DNA from: WLMZ01 sp963732585
GTDB taxonomy: Bacteria > Actinomycetota > Acidimicrobiia > Acidimicrobiales > Ilumatobacteraceae
Reading direction: 5' to 3'
Length of the DNA: 64,000 bases
Assembly: GCA_963732585.1 (NCBI GenBank)
Contig: CAVSZY010000007.1
Location: 62,001 to 126,000 of the forward strand
The notes under the pieces were generated by a model, which was given only the letters and a program-made list of their open reading frames with translations, did no database searches and had not been told where the DNA came from. The position numbers and the translations under genes were made by a program. Every line of letters starts with the position of its first letter. Position 1 is the stretch's first letter. Below are positions 17,687 through 26,022 of the stretch, piece by piece.

Positions 17687-18646
17687 ATGAGTGACATCGA
17701 GACCGACACCGCCCGATCCGTATTCCTCGGACGCCGCCGGCTGCTGGCCGCCGGCGGGCTGTCCATCATTGCCGCCGCTTGTTCTTCGCAGAAGGACAGC
17801 GCCGCAGTTGAGTCGAACTCGACCTCATCGAGTTCGACCTCGGTTGCCACCACTCCCGCGCCAGCTGAGACCGCCGCTGCGGCGACCGCTCCACCGCTCA
17901 CCGACCCGCCAGCGACAGGTGCACCAAGCAGCTCCGTTGGCGTTGGGCAGGACACAACCTTCGTCGCCGCCGATTTCCAGTCGCTGGCGACCTGCGTGCT
18001 GTTGCCCGAAAAGACCGCCGGACCGTTTCCGCTCGAGGAACAGTTCACCCGTCGCGACATCACCGAGGACTACGCCGGACACCCCGTGCGGCTCGGTCTG
18101 CGTGTGCTCGACCAGGCCTGCGCGGCGGTGCCAGGAGCACTGGTGGAGATCTGGCACGCCGATGCCACCGGCGACTACTCGGCGTTCGTCGACAACGGCG
18201 GTGGTAAGGACGAGGGAGAGGGCACGACCTTCATGCGCGGCACGCAGTCGGCCAACGACGAGGGCATCGTCGAATTCTTGACCGTGTTTCCCGGCTGGTA
18301 CAGCGGACGGACCCCGCACATTCATCTTCGGGTTCATCTTGGTGACACGACGGTGTTGACCAGCCAGCTGTTCTTCGATGAGGGCTATGCGGCGGGTGTC
18401 TACGGCTCAGGCGTCTACGCCGAGTTTGGCCAACCCGACACGACAAATGCGTCTGACAATATCGCTGGCGACGCCGCTGCGCAGGGCACGATCGTGGCGA
18501 TGCGCGCTGGCGACACCAGCCGCGGCGCAGGCACCATCGGATTGCTGAACCTGAGTATCGATCCCAACGCAGTCTCCAGCGGCGGCGGCGCAGGCGGACC
18601 AGGTGGCGGACCTGGCGGACCGCCACCGCCGCGTCCGCTGCCGTAG
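17687..18646 (+). CDS. Secreted intradiol ring-cleavage dioxygenase-like lipoprotein
   Basis: The ATG at 17687 gives a 319-residue protein. Its Tat-like signal GRRRLLAAGGLSIIAAAC ends in a lipobox Cys at position 32. A Ser/Thr/Ala/Pro linker of about 70 residues follows. The dioxygenase domain has TAGPFPLEEQFTRRDI, VPGALVEIWHADATGDYSAF and FPGWYSGRTPHIHLRVHLGD. The Tyr and two His of the latter match the non-haem Fe(III) ligands of catechol dioxygenases. The C-terminus is an unusual Gly-, then Pro-rich tail (GGGAGGPGGGPGGPPPPRP). Tat export suggests folding with metal in the cytosol before anchoring outside. The natural substrate is unknown. Confidence 0.88.
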   Translation: MSDIETDTARSVFLGRRRLLAAGGLSIIAAACSSQKDSAAVESNSTSSSSTSVATTPAPAETAAAATAPPLTDPPATGAPSSSVGVGQDTTFVAADFQSLATCVLLPEKTAGPFPLEEQFTRRDITEDYAGHPVRLGLRVLDQACAAVPGALVEIWHADATGDYSAFVDNGGGKDEGEGTTFMRGTQSANDEGIVEFLTVFPGWYSGRTPHIHLRVHLGDTTVLTSQLFFDEGYAAGVYGSGVYAEFGQPDTTNASDNIAGDAAAQGTIVAMRAGDTSRGAGTIGLLNLSIDPNAVSSGGGAGGPGGGPGGPPPPRPLP

Positions 18647-18657
18647 AACAGCGAGCT

Positions 18658-19608
18658 TCAGCTGGCGCCGTGGCGCACATTGCGCGACGAACGCTCGCTG
18701 ATCCACACTGCGGCGAGCACGATCGCCGCTCCGACGGCGTGGCGCACATAGAGGTTTTCGCCGACGATCGCCCAGGAGAACATCACGCCGAGCAGCGGAA
18801 TCAGAAACATCGACACGGCGACGCGGCTTGACGACAGGTTGGCCAGCACGGAACACAACAGGTAGTACCCGAGAGCAGAGCCGATGCCGAGGAACAGCGT
18901 GGCGACGATCGCATCCGTGCGCAGCGGGTGCGAACGGATCATCCCCCCGTTGACGATGTCGAACAGGCACGCAGGGATGACGAAGGCGAGTCCGCCGATC
19001 TGAGTGATTGCAGCCACGGCCAAGGGATCGATTCCCTGCGCGGCACCGCGTACCAGCGCGGTGTACATCGAGAACGTGACGACCGTGCCGAGGAGCACGA
19101 GCACCGGGATGAGCGTGGCATTGTCGGTGCCTTGGCTGAGTATCCCCGAGGCGATGACCGCTCCGGCAATGCCCATGACGAGGGCGACGATGTTGCCTTT
19201 CGTCGGTCGGTCGCCGACGATGAGGATGCCGGCAAGGGCGACGCCGATCGGCTCGAGGCCGATGACGATCGATCCGACGGTGGCCGAGCCACGATCGACG
19301 CCAATGCCGAGGAAGATGGCCATCAGCCCGATTCCGAACATGCCGATGACCAACAGCCGACGGAACTCTTTGGGGGGCACGACGCGCAGGCGACGGCGGG
19401 CGATGAAGCTCAGCGCCGCAGCGGCGATGGTGAAGCGAATGAGGTTCGACGTGGCGGGCCCAAAGCCCTTTGCAGCAACTTTGTAGGCGGGGATCGTGCC
19501 CGCAAAGAATGTCACCATCGCCAACAAGGCGACGACAATTGTCGTCCCGGTCGGGGGGAGCCGCCGTTGAACGCGTATCGCCCCGAGGAGTTCAGGCTGC
19601 GCCGGCAC
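18658..19608 (-). CDS. EamA/DMT-family transporter
   Basis: A 316-residue, ten-span exporter-type protein of the drug/metabolite transporter superfamily. Two EamA repeats are visible: VVALLAMVTFFAGTIPAYKVAAKGFGP, then PVLVLLGTVVTFSMYTALVRGAAQG. Each ends in a conserved Gly/Pro pattern (IGLEPIGVALAGILIVGDRPT, then FLIPLLGVMFSWAIVGENL). GTG at 19608 is the nearest start that keeps the whole first membrane span; no ATG lies nearby. The substrate is not predictable. It is convergent with the dioxygenase-like gene, 11 bp apart. Confidence 0.8.
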   Translation of the reverse strand: MPAQPELLGAIRVQRRLPPTGTTIVVALLAMVTFFAGTIPAYKVAAKGFGPATSNLIRFTIAAAALSFIARRRLRVVPPKEFRRLLVIGMFGIGLMAIFLGIGVDRGSATVGSIVIGLEPIGVALAGILIVGDRPTKGNIVALVMGIAGAVIASGILSQGTDNATLIPVLVLLGTVVTFSMYTALVRGAAQGIDPLAVAAITQIGGLAFVIPACLFDIVNGGMIRSHPLRTDAIVATLFLGIGSALGYYLLCSVLANLSSSRVAVSMFLIPLLGVMFSWAIVGENLYVRHAVGAAIVLAAVWISERSSRNVRHGAS

Positions 19609-19648
19609 CGCGCCAGCTTGCCATATGGAGTGGCAGAGGTGACGACTC

Positions 19649-20236
19649 CTATTCGCCAGCGGCGAGGACGCGGTGCAGTTCGACCTGGAACTCGCCAAGG
19701 GTGTCCGACATCGCTGCCAAACTTGCATCCCGTGTTGCTTGGTCGCCGCTCAGGCATGATTTCCCCGCATCGAAGCGCTCATCGGCCGCGCTCATCAGCA
19801 GATCGCGCATCGTCGAGTCCGGCCAGGCCTGGGCAGCGGCGTCGAGCGAATTGGCCAGATGCTCAACTCGCTGGCAGTCCATGTCGTTCAACGAGCCGTT
19901 CTCCGAGGTGGCCAGCGTGTCATCCCAATAGATGTCCTTCAGCGCGGCGAAGACGCGCACCGAGTCGTTGTCGCGCAGAAAGGCACGTAGCGCGGAGTCA
20001 TCGACAACCTTGAGCGCAGCGACGGTGGTTGCCCGCGGTGTCGCCGAAGCTGGTGCTGGAGCGAGGGGCGCTGCCTGTTTCGCTGTGGCCACGGGTCGAG
20101 CACCACTCTCCGCCGACTCGGAAGCCTGCGCCGCCCCGCAAGCGCACAGCGCGGTGGCGATCAGGCCAGGAGCGACGAGCGTGCGAGCCCGCCGGGCTTG
20201 TTCTTTGAAAGCAATCGATCGGAATGCCAGGTTCAT
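19649..20236 (-). CDS. Hypothetical exported protein
   Basis: A 195-residue protein starting MNLAFRSIAFKEQARRART, with a hydrophobic signal sequence ending ATALCACGAAQA. That is either a lipobox (LCAC) or a signal peptidase I site after AQA. A strong GAGGAG ribosome site eight bases before ATG 20236 fixes the start. An Ala/Pro linker follows, then a helical domain with paired Cys (DMDCQRVEH and GKSCLSGDQ). The function is not recognised. It lies 40 bp upstream of the EamA transporter on the same strand. Confidence 0.7.
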   Translation of the reverse strand: MNLAFRSIAFKEQARRARTLVAPGLIATALCACGAAQASESAESGARPVATAKQAAPLAPAPASATPRATTVAALKVVDDSALRAFLRDNDSVRVFAALKDIYWDDTLATSENGSLNDMDCQRVEHLANSLDAAAQAWPDSTMRDLLMSAADERFDAGKSCLSGDQATRDASLAAMSDTLGEFQVELHRVLAAGE

Positions 20237-20356
20237 TGGTTCGATCTCCTCGTGGTTGGGAGGGTCTTGATCGAAACCTAACAGAAATCGCATCAATGCT
20301 GCGAATACATACAGTGGCGGAACCGTAGGAGCCAAAGTCGGATTGGCATCGTCAGC

Positions 20357-20394
20357 CGTCGGCAAAGCGGTGGAGGTAATCCGCTTTGCCGACG
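20357..20394. terminator. Perfect 14-bp hairpin, probable terminator
   Basis: The arms at 20357-20370 and 20381-20394 (CGTCGGCAAAGCGG and its exact complement) enclose a 10-base loop. No T-run follows on either strand, as is common in high-GC actinobacteria. It sits 43 bp after the stop of the small minus-strand gene at 20437-20613 and 120 bp upstream of the next gene, a position suited to terminating that gene. Confidence 0.65.
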
Positions 20395-20436
20395 AGTTGA
20401 CGTTGACCCTCGTACCGTTTGGCGCTTGTCTCGCCG

Positions 20437-20613
20437 CTACGGAGCGGAGGTGGTTGGAACTTCGAGTGCCGTCCCGGGTTGCTCGGCTTGGCACTCGGTA
20501 GTGGCGCACCGTGAGGAGTCATCATCCTCGGTGGTCATGCCGATCGTGGCAAAGATCATCGTGGCAACCGCCGCCGCAATATTGCCGAATCGGTTCTTCT
20601 CCTTGATGATCAC
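20437..20613 (-). CDS. Small predicted secreted or membrane peptide
   Basis: A possible 58-residue gene starting at GTG 20613 with a GGAAGG ribosome site eight bases upstream. The product begins MIIKEKNRFGNIAAAVATMI, a charged start plus hydrophobic segment like a signal or anchor. An acidic stretch follows, then two Cys (SSRCATTECQ) and a Thr/Pro end. The hairpin 43 bp downstream supports a transcription unit. No relatives are recognised. Confidence 0.4.
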   Translation of the reverse strand: MIIKEKNRFGNIAAAVATMIFATIGMTTEDDDSSRCATTECQAEQPGTALEVPTTSAP

Positions 20614-20788
20614 TGCTTGCGCCTTCCGCCTTGGTCGTTGGCCCGCCGCCAACGACCTGACGAATGATGGCAAGGCTCGACCGTGATTGCGTCATGCCTG
20701 ACGGTCTCTTGAACAACTGTTGCCGCTCGCTTGAGGCCAATCGGTCAATAGTGAGCGAGTGACATCGGCGCGTGGTCGGGCGGAGTCC

Positions 20789-21655
20789 TTAGAGCAGGGA
20801 CGGAATATTGAGCCCTGACCAGATCTCCTTGGTCGAGGCCGCCTTGTTCAGGGTGTAGAAGTGCAACCCGGGGGCTCCCACATCGAGCAACTGTTGCGAG
20901 ACCTCACAGGCGATATCGATACCGATTCGACGTAGATCGTCAATGTCGTCGCGCGCCTTCTCGAGCCGATCGACCAGCCATCGGGGCACCTCGGCGCCCG
21001 ACATGTGCGCCATGCGCGTGATCTGGGAGAGGTCTTGCACCGGCATGATCCCTGGGATGATCGGCTTGTTGACCCCGAGCGCATCGAGTTCGTCGACCAT
21101 GCGCACGTAATGATCGACATCGAAGAAGAACTGAGTGATGGCGAAGTCGGCTTTGGCCAGCTTGTCGGCAAGGTGTTGGCGGTCGGTGGAACGATCCAAT
21201 GAGCGCGGATGTAATTCGGGGTGGGCAGCGACACCGATGGAGAACTGGCGATGGGCCACCACGTCATCGACGAGTTCGCTGGCGTGGCGATAGTCGCTGC
21301 TCGAAGCCGAGTGTTGATCGACGGGGAGATCACCGCCGAGGGCGAGAATATTCTCGACGCCATCGCCGGCATAGGCCAACAGAATCTCGTTGATGTCCTC
21401 GCGGCTGTGACCTTGGCAGGTCAAGTGGGCCATCGGGGTGATCTCGGTTTGGCGTGAGATCCACGTGACGAGATCGTGCGTTTTGGTGCGGGTACTGCCG
21501 CCGGCGCCATAGGTGACGCTGACGAAACTCGGCCGCAGCGGTTCAAGCTCGGAGATCGTGCGCCCGAGACTCAGCCAGCCTGCCTCGGCTTTGGGCGGAA
21601 AGAACTCGAGCGAGAAGGTACGCCCGGTGGCCAGCAAATCGACGATACGTGCCAT
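20789..21655 (-). CDS. metF: Methylenetetrahydrofolate reductase
   Basis: A FAD enzyme that reduces 5,10-methylene-THF to 5-methyl-THF for methionine synthesis. Family segments are SLEFFPPKAEAGW, FVSVTYGAGGSTRTKTHDLV, MAHLTCQGHSREDI, ILALGGDLP, DFAITQFFFDVD, IIPGIMPV and a C-terminal GLHFYTLNKA. The 288 residues from ATG 21655 are the usual bacterial MetF length. It is 24 bp downstream of the small gene at 21680-22021 on the same strand. Confidence 0.95.
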   Translation of the reverse strand: MARIVDLLATGRTFSLEFFPPKAEAGWLSLGRTISELEPLRPSFVSVTYGAGGSTRTKTHDLVTWISRQTEITPMAHLTCQGHSREDINEILLAYAGDGVENILALGGDLPVDQHSASSSDYRHASELVDDVVAHRQFSIGVAAHPELHPRSLDRSTDRQHLADKLAKADFAITQFFFDVDHYVRMVDELDALGVNKPIIPGIMPVQDLSQITRMAHMSGAEVPRWLVDRLEKARDDIDDLRRIGIDIACEVSQQLLDVGAPGLHFYTLNKAASTKEIWSGLNIPSLL

Positions 21656-21679
21656 CGACTTTCAGCCTACTGGTCTGCC

Positions 21680-22021
21680 TCAGGCGACGAGCGATGATTG
21701 CGCAGGCGGTGTGCGATGACGCTTGCGGATGCGCGCTGGCTTGGTGCGGTATTCCTTCCACTGCTCTCGACGCTGGCGGTGCTCGGCCGCGTAGCCCGCC
21801 TCTTTGACGATGGTGGTGACGTGTTCGCAGCCTTCTGCCTGGCCGATGAGCTTGCGCTCGCACAGCTCGGCGTCGAGTCGATTGAGCGCTTCCTGCACCT
21901 CCGCCCAGGTATCGAAGGCGCTGAGTGTGACGTGGCGCCGTTGACGGCGCGAAAGGTCGAATCGATAGTGCATAATGACGATCCGGAAGCGAGTGTCGTC
22001 GGTGGGATCTACTGCTGACAT
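21680..22021 (-). CDS. Hypothetical basic protein upstream of metF
   Basis: A 113-residue protein from ATG 22021 (MSAVDPTDDTRFRIVIMHYR). It has an N-terminal alpha/beta segment and a helical middle (TWAEVQEALNRLDAELCERK). The C-terminus is strongly Arg/Lys-rich (KEYRTKPARIRKRHRTPP). It may bind nucleic acid, but this rests only on charge. It probably shares a transcript with metF and is divergent from the gene at 22116, with 94 bp between starts. Confidence 0.65.
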   Translation of the reverse strand: MSAVDPTDDTRFRIVIMHYRFDLSRRQRRHVTLSAFDTWAEVQEALNRLDAELCERKLIGQAEGCEHVTTIVKEAGYAAEHRQRREQWKEYRTKPARIRKRHRTPPAQSSLVA

Positions 22022-22115
22022 GACCTCATTGTATCGAACGTGTGTTCGAGAAGCAAGGAAAAAACTCGACTGTCGGCACCGCACTGAGCTGTCGCTGGCT
22101 GGCACACTTGGGGCC

Positions 22116-22478
22116 ATGCCGATGCGTCAGGAGTGTAAGAACTTCGAGAGCCGTACCTATGCCAGCGGCGAGACCGTGCGCAAATGCAATCTCGACCTGG
22201 CGCCAGACGCCCCGTGGCGCTGTCCGGAAAATTGTGCTGGATACGAGCGTCGCCTCGCCGATGTGAACTGGGCGGTCGGCTCGCTGGTGACGCCACCGAC
22301 ACCGCCTGAGCCGCCGGGCCTCGACGATGGCAGCGCGGCGGCGGTCCTCGATGAAGCCGAGAACATCCTCAATGCCGCTGGCCCCGAGATTCTGCGAGAA
22401 ATGGAGATCAGGCGGGCATCTGGGCGCGACAACGAACGAGGCCTACGCCGCTTTCTGCGCCGTCGCGACAAGCCCTGA
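22116..22478 (+). CDS. Hypothetical Cys-containing small protein
   Basis: A 120-residue protein starting MPMRQECKNFESRTY. Four Cys are spaced as ECKNF, RKCNLD, WRCPENC in the first 45 residues, a pattern that could hold Zn or an Fe-S cluster. The rest is a Pro-rich linker, an acidic helix (LDEAENILNAAGPEILREME) and an Arg-rich C-terminus. It precedes the suf arm by 67 bp, but its own stop precedes the suf palindrome, so it is probably a separate unit. A metal-binding role is an inference from the cysteines. Confidence 0.6.
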   Translation: MPMRQECKNFESRTYASGETVRKCNLDLAPDAPWRCPENCAGYERRLADVNWAVGSLVTPPTPPEPPGLDDGSAAAVLDEAENILNAAGPEILREMEIRRASGRDNERGLRRFLRRRDKP

Positions 22479-22490
22479 GCCTTGCCGGTT

Positions 22491-22522
22491 GGAATTACTA
22501 CTACGTCGATAGTGGTATTTAC
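22491..22522 (+). promoter_or_regulatory. Palindromic operator candidate upstream of sufD
   Basis: The core palindrome is ACTACTA at 22497-22503, a six-base spacer, and TAGTGGT at 22510-22516 (one mismatch), flanked by AATT- and ATTT-type sequence. It ends 29 bp before the sufD start. A closely similar palindrome lies at the same distance upstream of sufC2 (29001-29030). The A+T content is unusual for this region. An Fe-S-sensing repressor of the SufR or Rrf2/IscR kind would be the expected reader, but no such gene is in the window. Confidence 0.55.
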
Positions 22523-22545
22523 GGGAGAGCAGTAGAATTTCGGGC

Positions 22546-23679
22546 GTGCCGCCCCTACGTGTAGAAACGATCGAGCGCCTGACCGCAAGCGACTTGGAAC
22601 AGCGCCGACAAGCCTTTGAGCGCTTCGTCGCCGCCCCCGCACCGTCGACCGAGCAGGAGCTGTGGCGATACAGCCGCATCAGCGAGCTCAAGATCGACGA
22701 GTTCGAACTCGGCGCGCTGCACACCACCGTCGACGCTCCGGCCGGGGTCGTCGTGACGGACGTAGTGTCCGCTGAAGAACTCGAACTCGACGGGTTCGGC
22801 GAGCTCAACCGGGCGTTCGCCACGACCATCACTGTCACCGTGCCTGCGGGTCGCGTCATCGAAACCCCCGTCGTCATCAATCACCATCTGACGAACCCCG
22901 GAACGTGCTGCCTACCCCGGTTGGTCATCGATGCCGGGGAGAACAGCGAGTTGACCGTGATCGAACGGTTCACCTCCGACGACGTCATTGGCCTGATCAT
23001 CCCGGTGGTGCACGCCCGTGCCGCGCAGGCTGCGCGGCTTCGTTACCTGGCGATCAACGAGCTCGGCCCCCAGGTGTGGCAGATCGCCAACCAGTCCTCG
23101 ACCGGCGAACGGGATTCTTCGACGCTGCTGGCGGCGGTCGCGCTCGGCGGCGATTACGCCCGTGTGCGCACCCACGCCCGCCTCGTCGGCCAGGGTGCCT
23201 CGACCCGTCAAGTTGCCCTGTACTTCGCCGACGGCACCCAGAGCCACGATTTCCGTCCGACGCAGGAGCACGTCGCGCCGAAGACCACCAGCGACATGCT
23301 GTTCAAGGGCGCTGTCAGCGGCAGCGCCCGCAGCGTCTACACCGGGCTGATCAAAATCGGAGCCGACGCCCGTGGAGCGCAGGCCTTCCAGACCAATCGC
23401 AACCTGACGCTCAGCGACGACTCGTGGGCCGACAGCGTGCCGAACTTGGAGATCGACACCAACGACGTCAAGTGCAGCCATGCCTCGACGATCGGGCCGA
23501 TCGATGAGGAGCAGCGGTTCTACCTGGAGAGCAGGGGTATACCTCCGGAGATCGCCGAGCGCCTGGTCGTGCTCGGGTTCTTCGATGAGGTGCTCGCCCA
23601 GTTGCCGATCGGTGATCTGCGCTACGAGCTGCGTGAGATCGTTGCTGCCAAATTGACCAAGCAAGCGGTGGCTGTCTGA
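22546..23679 (+). CDS. sufD: Fe-S cluster assembly protein SufD
   Basis: A 377-residue SufB/SufD family protein and part of the SufBCD scaffold. The short N-terminal helical region with QELWRYSRISELKID resembles SufD better than the longer SufB. The beta-helix core includes ENSELTVIERFTSDD, RVRTHARLVGQGASTRQVALYFADGTQSHDF, MLFKGAVSGSARSVYTGLIKI, AQAFQTNRNLTLSDDSWADSVPNLEI and DVKCSHASTIGPIDEEQRFYLESRGIP. The GTG start at 22546 follows a candidate operator. The stop overlaps the Rieske gene (TGATG). No sufB is present nearby. Confidence 0.88.
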   Translation: MPPLRVETIERLTASDLEQRRQAFERFVAAPAPSTEQELWRYSRISELKIDEFELGALHTTVDAPAGVVVTDVVSAEELELDGFGELNRAFATTITVTVPAGRVIETPVVINHHLTNPGTCCLPRLVIDAGENSELTVIERFTSDDVIGLIIPVVHARAAQAARLRYLAINELGPQVWQIANQSSTGERDSSTLLAAVALGGDYARVRTHARLVGQGASTRQVALYFADGTQSHDFRPTQEHVAPKTTSDMLFKGAVSGSARSVYTGLIKIGADARGAQAFQTNRNLTLSDDSWADSVPNLEIDTNDVKCSHASTIGPIDEEQRFYLESRGIPPEIAERLVVLGFFDEVLAQLPIGDLRYELREIVAAKLTKQAVAV

Positions 23680-24020
23680 TGGCGGTCAAGGCGGTTGCCG
23701 TTGCCGCTCTCGCAGATCTCACCGACGGCGCGGCGCGGCGCTTTGACGTCGCCGACCGCAGCATCGCTGTCATTCGTATCGGCGACGCCGTCTACGCCAT
23801 TGGTGACACCTGCAGCCACGCGGCGATCTCGCTGTCGCAGGGCGAGGTGCTCTGCGACACGCTGGAGATCGAATGCTGGAAACATGGCAGTGCCTTCAGC
23901 CTGGAAACCGGCGAACCGGCCACATTGCCAGCGACGCAGCCGGTCCCCGTGTACGTCGCCAGCGTGATCGATGGCCAGGTGATGATCGAACTTGAGATCG
24001 ACATGGAGGATCAACCGTGA
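23679..24020 (+). CDS. Rieske-type [2Fe-2S] ferredoxin of the suf operon
   Basis: A 113-residue non-haem Rieske protein. The ligands are Cys45-x-His47 (DTCSHAAISLSQGEV) and Cys66-x2-His69 (ECWKHGSAFSL), as in soluble Rieske ferredoxins. It overlaps sufD by one base and sufC1 by four, so the three genes are tightly coupled. In this position it probably delivers electrons for cluster assembly or acts as a redox partner; the exact role is inferred from context. Confidence 0.9.
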   Translation: MAVKAVAVAALADLTDGAARRFDVADRSIAVIRIGDAVYAIGDTCSHAAISLSQGEVLCDTLEIECWKHGSAFSLETGEPATLPATQPVPVYVASVIDGQVMIELEIDMEDQP

Positions 24021-24793
24021 GCGTTTTGACAATCAACGGGTTGGCCGCATCGGTGGCCGGCAAGCAGATTCTCCATGGCATCGATCTGACGGTTGCTTCC
24101 GGCGAAGTCCACGCTGTGATGGGGCCCAACGGCGCCGGCAAGAGCACACTCTCGGCCGTGCTGATGGGCAAGCCGGGCTACTCCGTTCTGGGCGGCACCG
24201 TCGACCTCGACGGGGTCGATGTCCTCGCCGAACCGACGTGGCGCCGTGCTCAACTTGGGTTACATCTGGTGATGCAGTACCCAACCGAGGTGCCAGGGGT
24301 CCAGCTGTTGTCGACCTTGCGCGAGGCGTTCATCGCTCGCGGTCTCAGCACCGACGAGCTGGAGCAATCGATCACCGATGAGGCACAGAGGATCAACTTC
24401 GACGCGGCTTTCCTCGAACGTGCCTTGAATGTCGATCTCTCCGGTGGAGAAAAGAAGCGCAACGAGACCCTGCAACTGGCGGTTCTCGCGCCGAAGATCG
24501 CCATCCTCGACGAACTCGACTCCGGCCTCGATATCGACGCCCTACGAGACTGCTCGCGGCGTGTCGAAGCGTTGACCAACGACGGGCTCGGGGCGCTTGT
24601 GATCACCCACTACAGCCGCTTGTTGGAAGAGCTGAAACCAGATGTCGTGCACATCATGGTCAAGGGGCGCATTGTCACCAGCGGCGGACCGGAGCTTGTC
24701 GAGCTGCTCGAACGGGATGGATACGCGGCCTTCGAGTCGACCGAAACGCCCGTTTCGTCGAGTGCGCTCGACGACCTCTTCTCGATGCCCTGA
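24017..24793 (+). CDS. sufC: SufC-type ATPase, copy 1
   Basis: A 258-residue ABC ATPase of the Fe-S assembly complex. It has Walker A GPNGAGKST, a Q-loop in LHLVMQYPTEVPGVQ, the SufC-specific signature VDLSGGEKKRNETLQL and Walker B AILDELDSGLDIDALRDC. It has an extended C-terminal tail (STETPVSSSALDDLFSMP). The GTG at 24017 overlaps the Rieske stop. A second SufC is encoded in the other suf arm; this one is the more divergent (DELDSG instead of the usual DETDSG). Confidence 0.9.
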   Translation: MSVLTINGLAASVAGKQILHGIDLTVASGEVHAVMGPNGAGKSTLSAVLMGKPGYSVLGGTVDLDGVDVLAEPTWRRAQLGLHLVMQYPTEVPGVQLLSTLREAFIARGLSTDELEQSITDEAQRINFDAAFLERALNVDLSGGEKKRNETLQLAVLAPKIAILDELDSGLDIDALRDCSRRVEALTNDGLGALVITHYSRLLEELKPDVVHIMVKGRIVTSGGPELVELLERDGYAAFESTETPVSSSALDDLFSMP

Positions 24794-24796
24794 GGG

Positions 24797-25666
24797 TTAC
24801 ATCGCCCGCAACAGGCGGACGCGCTCCTCGGTTGGCGGGTGGGTGCTGAACAGTTTGGCGATGTTGAGTCCACCACCGCGACGGCCGGAAAACTCCGACA
24901 GCGGGTTGTGGATATAGGCCTGCGCTTGTGCCGGCGCAACCTTCATCGGAATGCGCTGCGCCAAGGCTTCGATGCGCTCGAGGGCACGGGCCAACGGCTC
25001 ACCGCTGCCGATCAGCTCTGCCGCCCCACGATCAGCCTCGTACTCGCGCGAGCGGGACACGGCCATCTGCATGACGCCGGCGGCCATCGGAGCGACCAGC
25101 GAGATCAGCAGAATGGCCAGCGGATTGGGACGGTCTTCGTCGTCTCGGCCGCCGCCGAACATGCCGGCAAACATCGCCATCTGGGCGATCGAGCTGATCG
25201 CCGTGGCGATCGCTGCGGCGACCGAACCGATCAAAATGTCGCGGTGCTTGACGTGCATCAGCTCGTGGGCCATCACGCCTTCGAGTTCGTCGGCGGGCAT
25301 CGACTGCATCAATCCTGCCGTCGCGCAGACGACGGCGTTGCGTGGGTTGCGCCCGGTCGCAAAGGCGTTGGGCTGGGCGTTCGGTGAAATCGCCACCTTC
25401 GGCATCGGCATATTGGCCTTCTCTGTCAACCGGCGAACCATGTTGTAGAACTCCGGCGCGTCGGCCTCGGTGATCACCTGAGCGCCGGCCGATTTGAGGG
25501 CCAGCTTGTCGCTGAACCAATAGGAACCGCCGACCATCAGCAGCGCCAGGGCCAGGCCGATCATCACGCTGGTCGAGCTACCGCCGCCAAGAATGCTGGC
25601 GATACCGACGATAAGCCCTCCCATGCCCGCCAGCAGGACGGTGGTCTTCATCGTATTTTTGAACAT
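24797..25666 (-). CDS. htpX: HtpX-like membrane zinc metalloprotease
   Basis: An M48 protease of 289 residues. There are two N-terminal membrane segments (TVLLAGMGGLIVGIASILGG, then MIGLALALLMVGGSYWF). The zinc site is HELMH at 134-138, followed by a third hydrophobic region and the distal Glu in SREYEADRGAAEL. It degrades damaged membrane proteins under stress in known systems. The C-terminal SxHPPTEERVRLLR motif is typical. It is convergent with sufC1, 3 bp apart, and separates the two suf arms. Confidence 0.93.
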   Translation of the reverse strand: MFKNTMKTTVLLAGMGGLIVGIASILGGGSSTSVMIGLALALLMVGGSYWFSDKLALKSAGAQVITEADAPEFYNMVRRLTEKANMPMPKVAISPNAQPNAFATGRNPRNAVVCATAGLMQSMPADELEGVMAHELMHVKHRDILIGSVAAAIATAISSIAQMAMFAGMFGGGRDDEDRPNPLAILLISLVAPMAAGVMQMAVSRSREYEADRGAAELIGSGEPLARALERIEALAQRIPMKVAPAQAQAYIHNPLSEFSGRRGGGLNIAKLFSTHPPTEERVRLLRAM

Positions 25667-25731
25667 CTGTTGTCTGTTACCTCGTTGTTGCGAACGCCAT
25701 TGGGGCGCTCGGATGACATAACGTCATCGTC

Positions 25732-26022
25732 GTGCAAAATGTTCCCGACCAGATTCGGCCCGGATCGAGATGGGTGGAAGCCGACGGGCGGCTCACCGCC
25801 AAGTTTACGTTCGCCGACTTCCGTGAGGCGTTTTCATTCCTGACCAGGGTTGCGCTGCTCGCTGAACGTCAGGACCATCACCCCGATATGACCATCAGCT
25901 GGAATCGGGTCACCATCTCCACCACCAGTCATGACGCCGGCAACACCTTGACGTTCCGCGATCATCGACTTGCTGTTTCAATTGATGCGATGATCGATCC
26001 TGGCCAATTCGATGACAACTGA
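25732..26022 (+). CDS. Pterin-4a-carbinolamine dehydratase
   Basis: A 96-residue PCD/DCoH family enzyme that dehydrates 4a-hydroxytetrahydropterin. The pattern FREAFSFLTRVALLAERQDHHPDMTISWNRVTISTTSHDAG contains the active-site HHP and the second His. The GTG start at 25732 is divergent from htpX. The 3' end overlaps the YbaK-like gene by 11 bp. No pterin-dependent hydroxylase is visible in the window. Confidence 0.88.
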   Translation: MQNVPDQIRPGSRWVEADGRLTAKFTFADFREAFSFLTRVALLAERQDHHPDMTISWNRVTISTTSHDAGNTLTFRDHRLAVSIDAMIDPGQFDDN

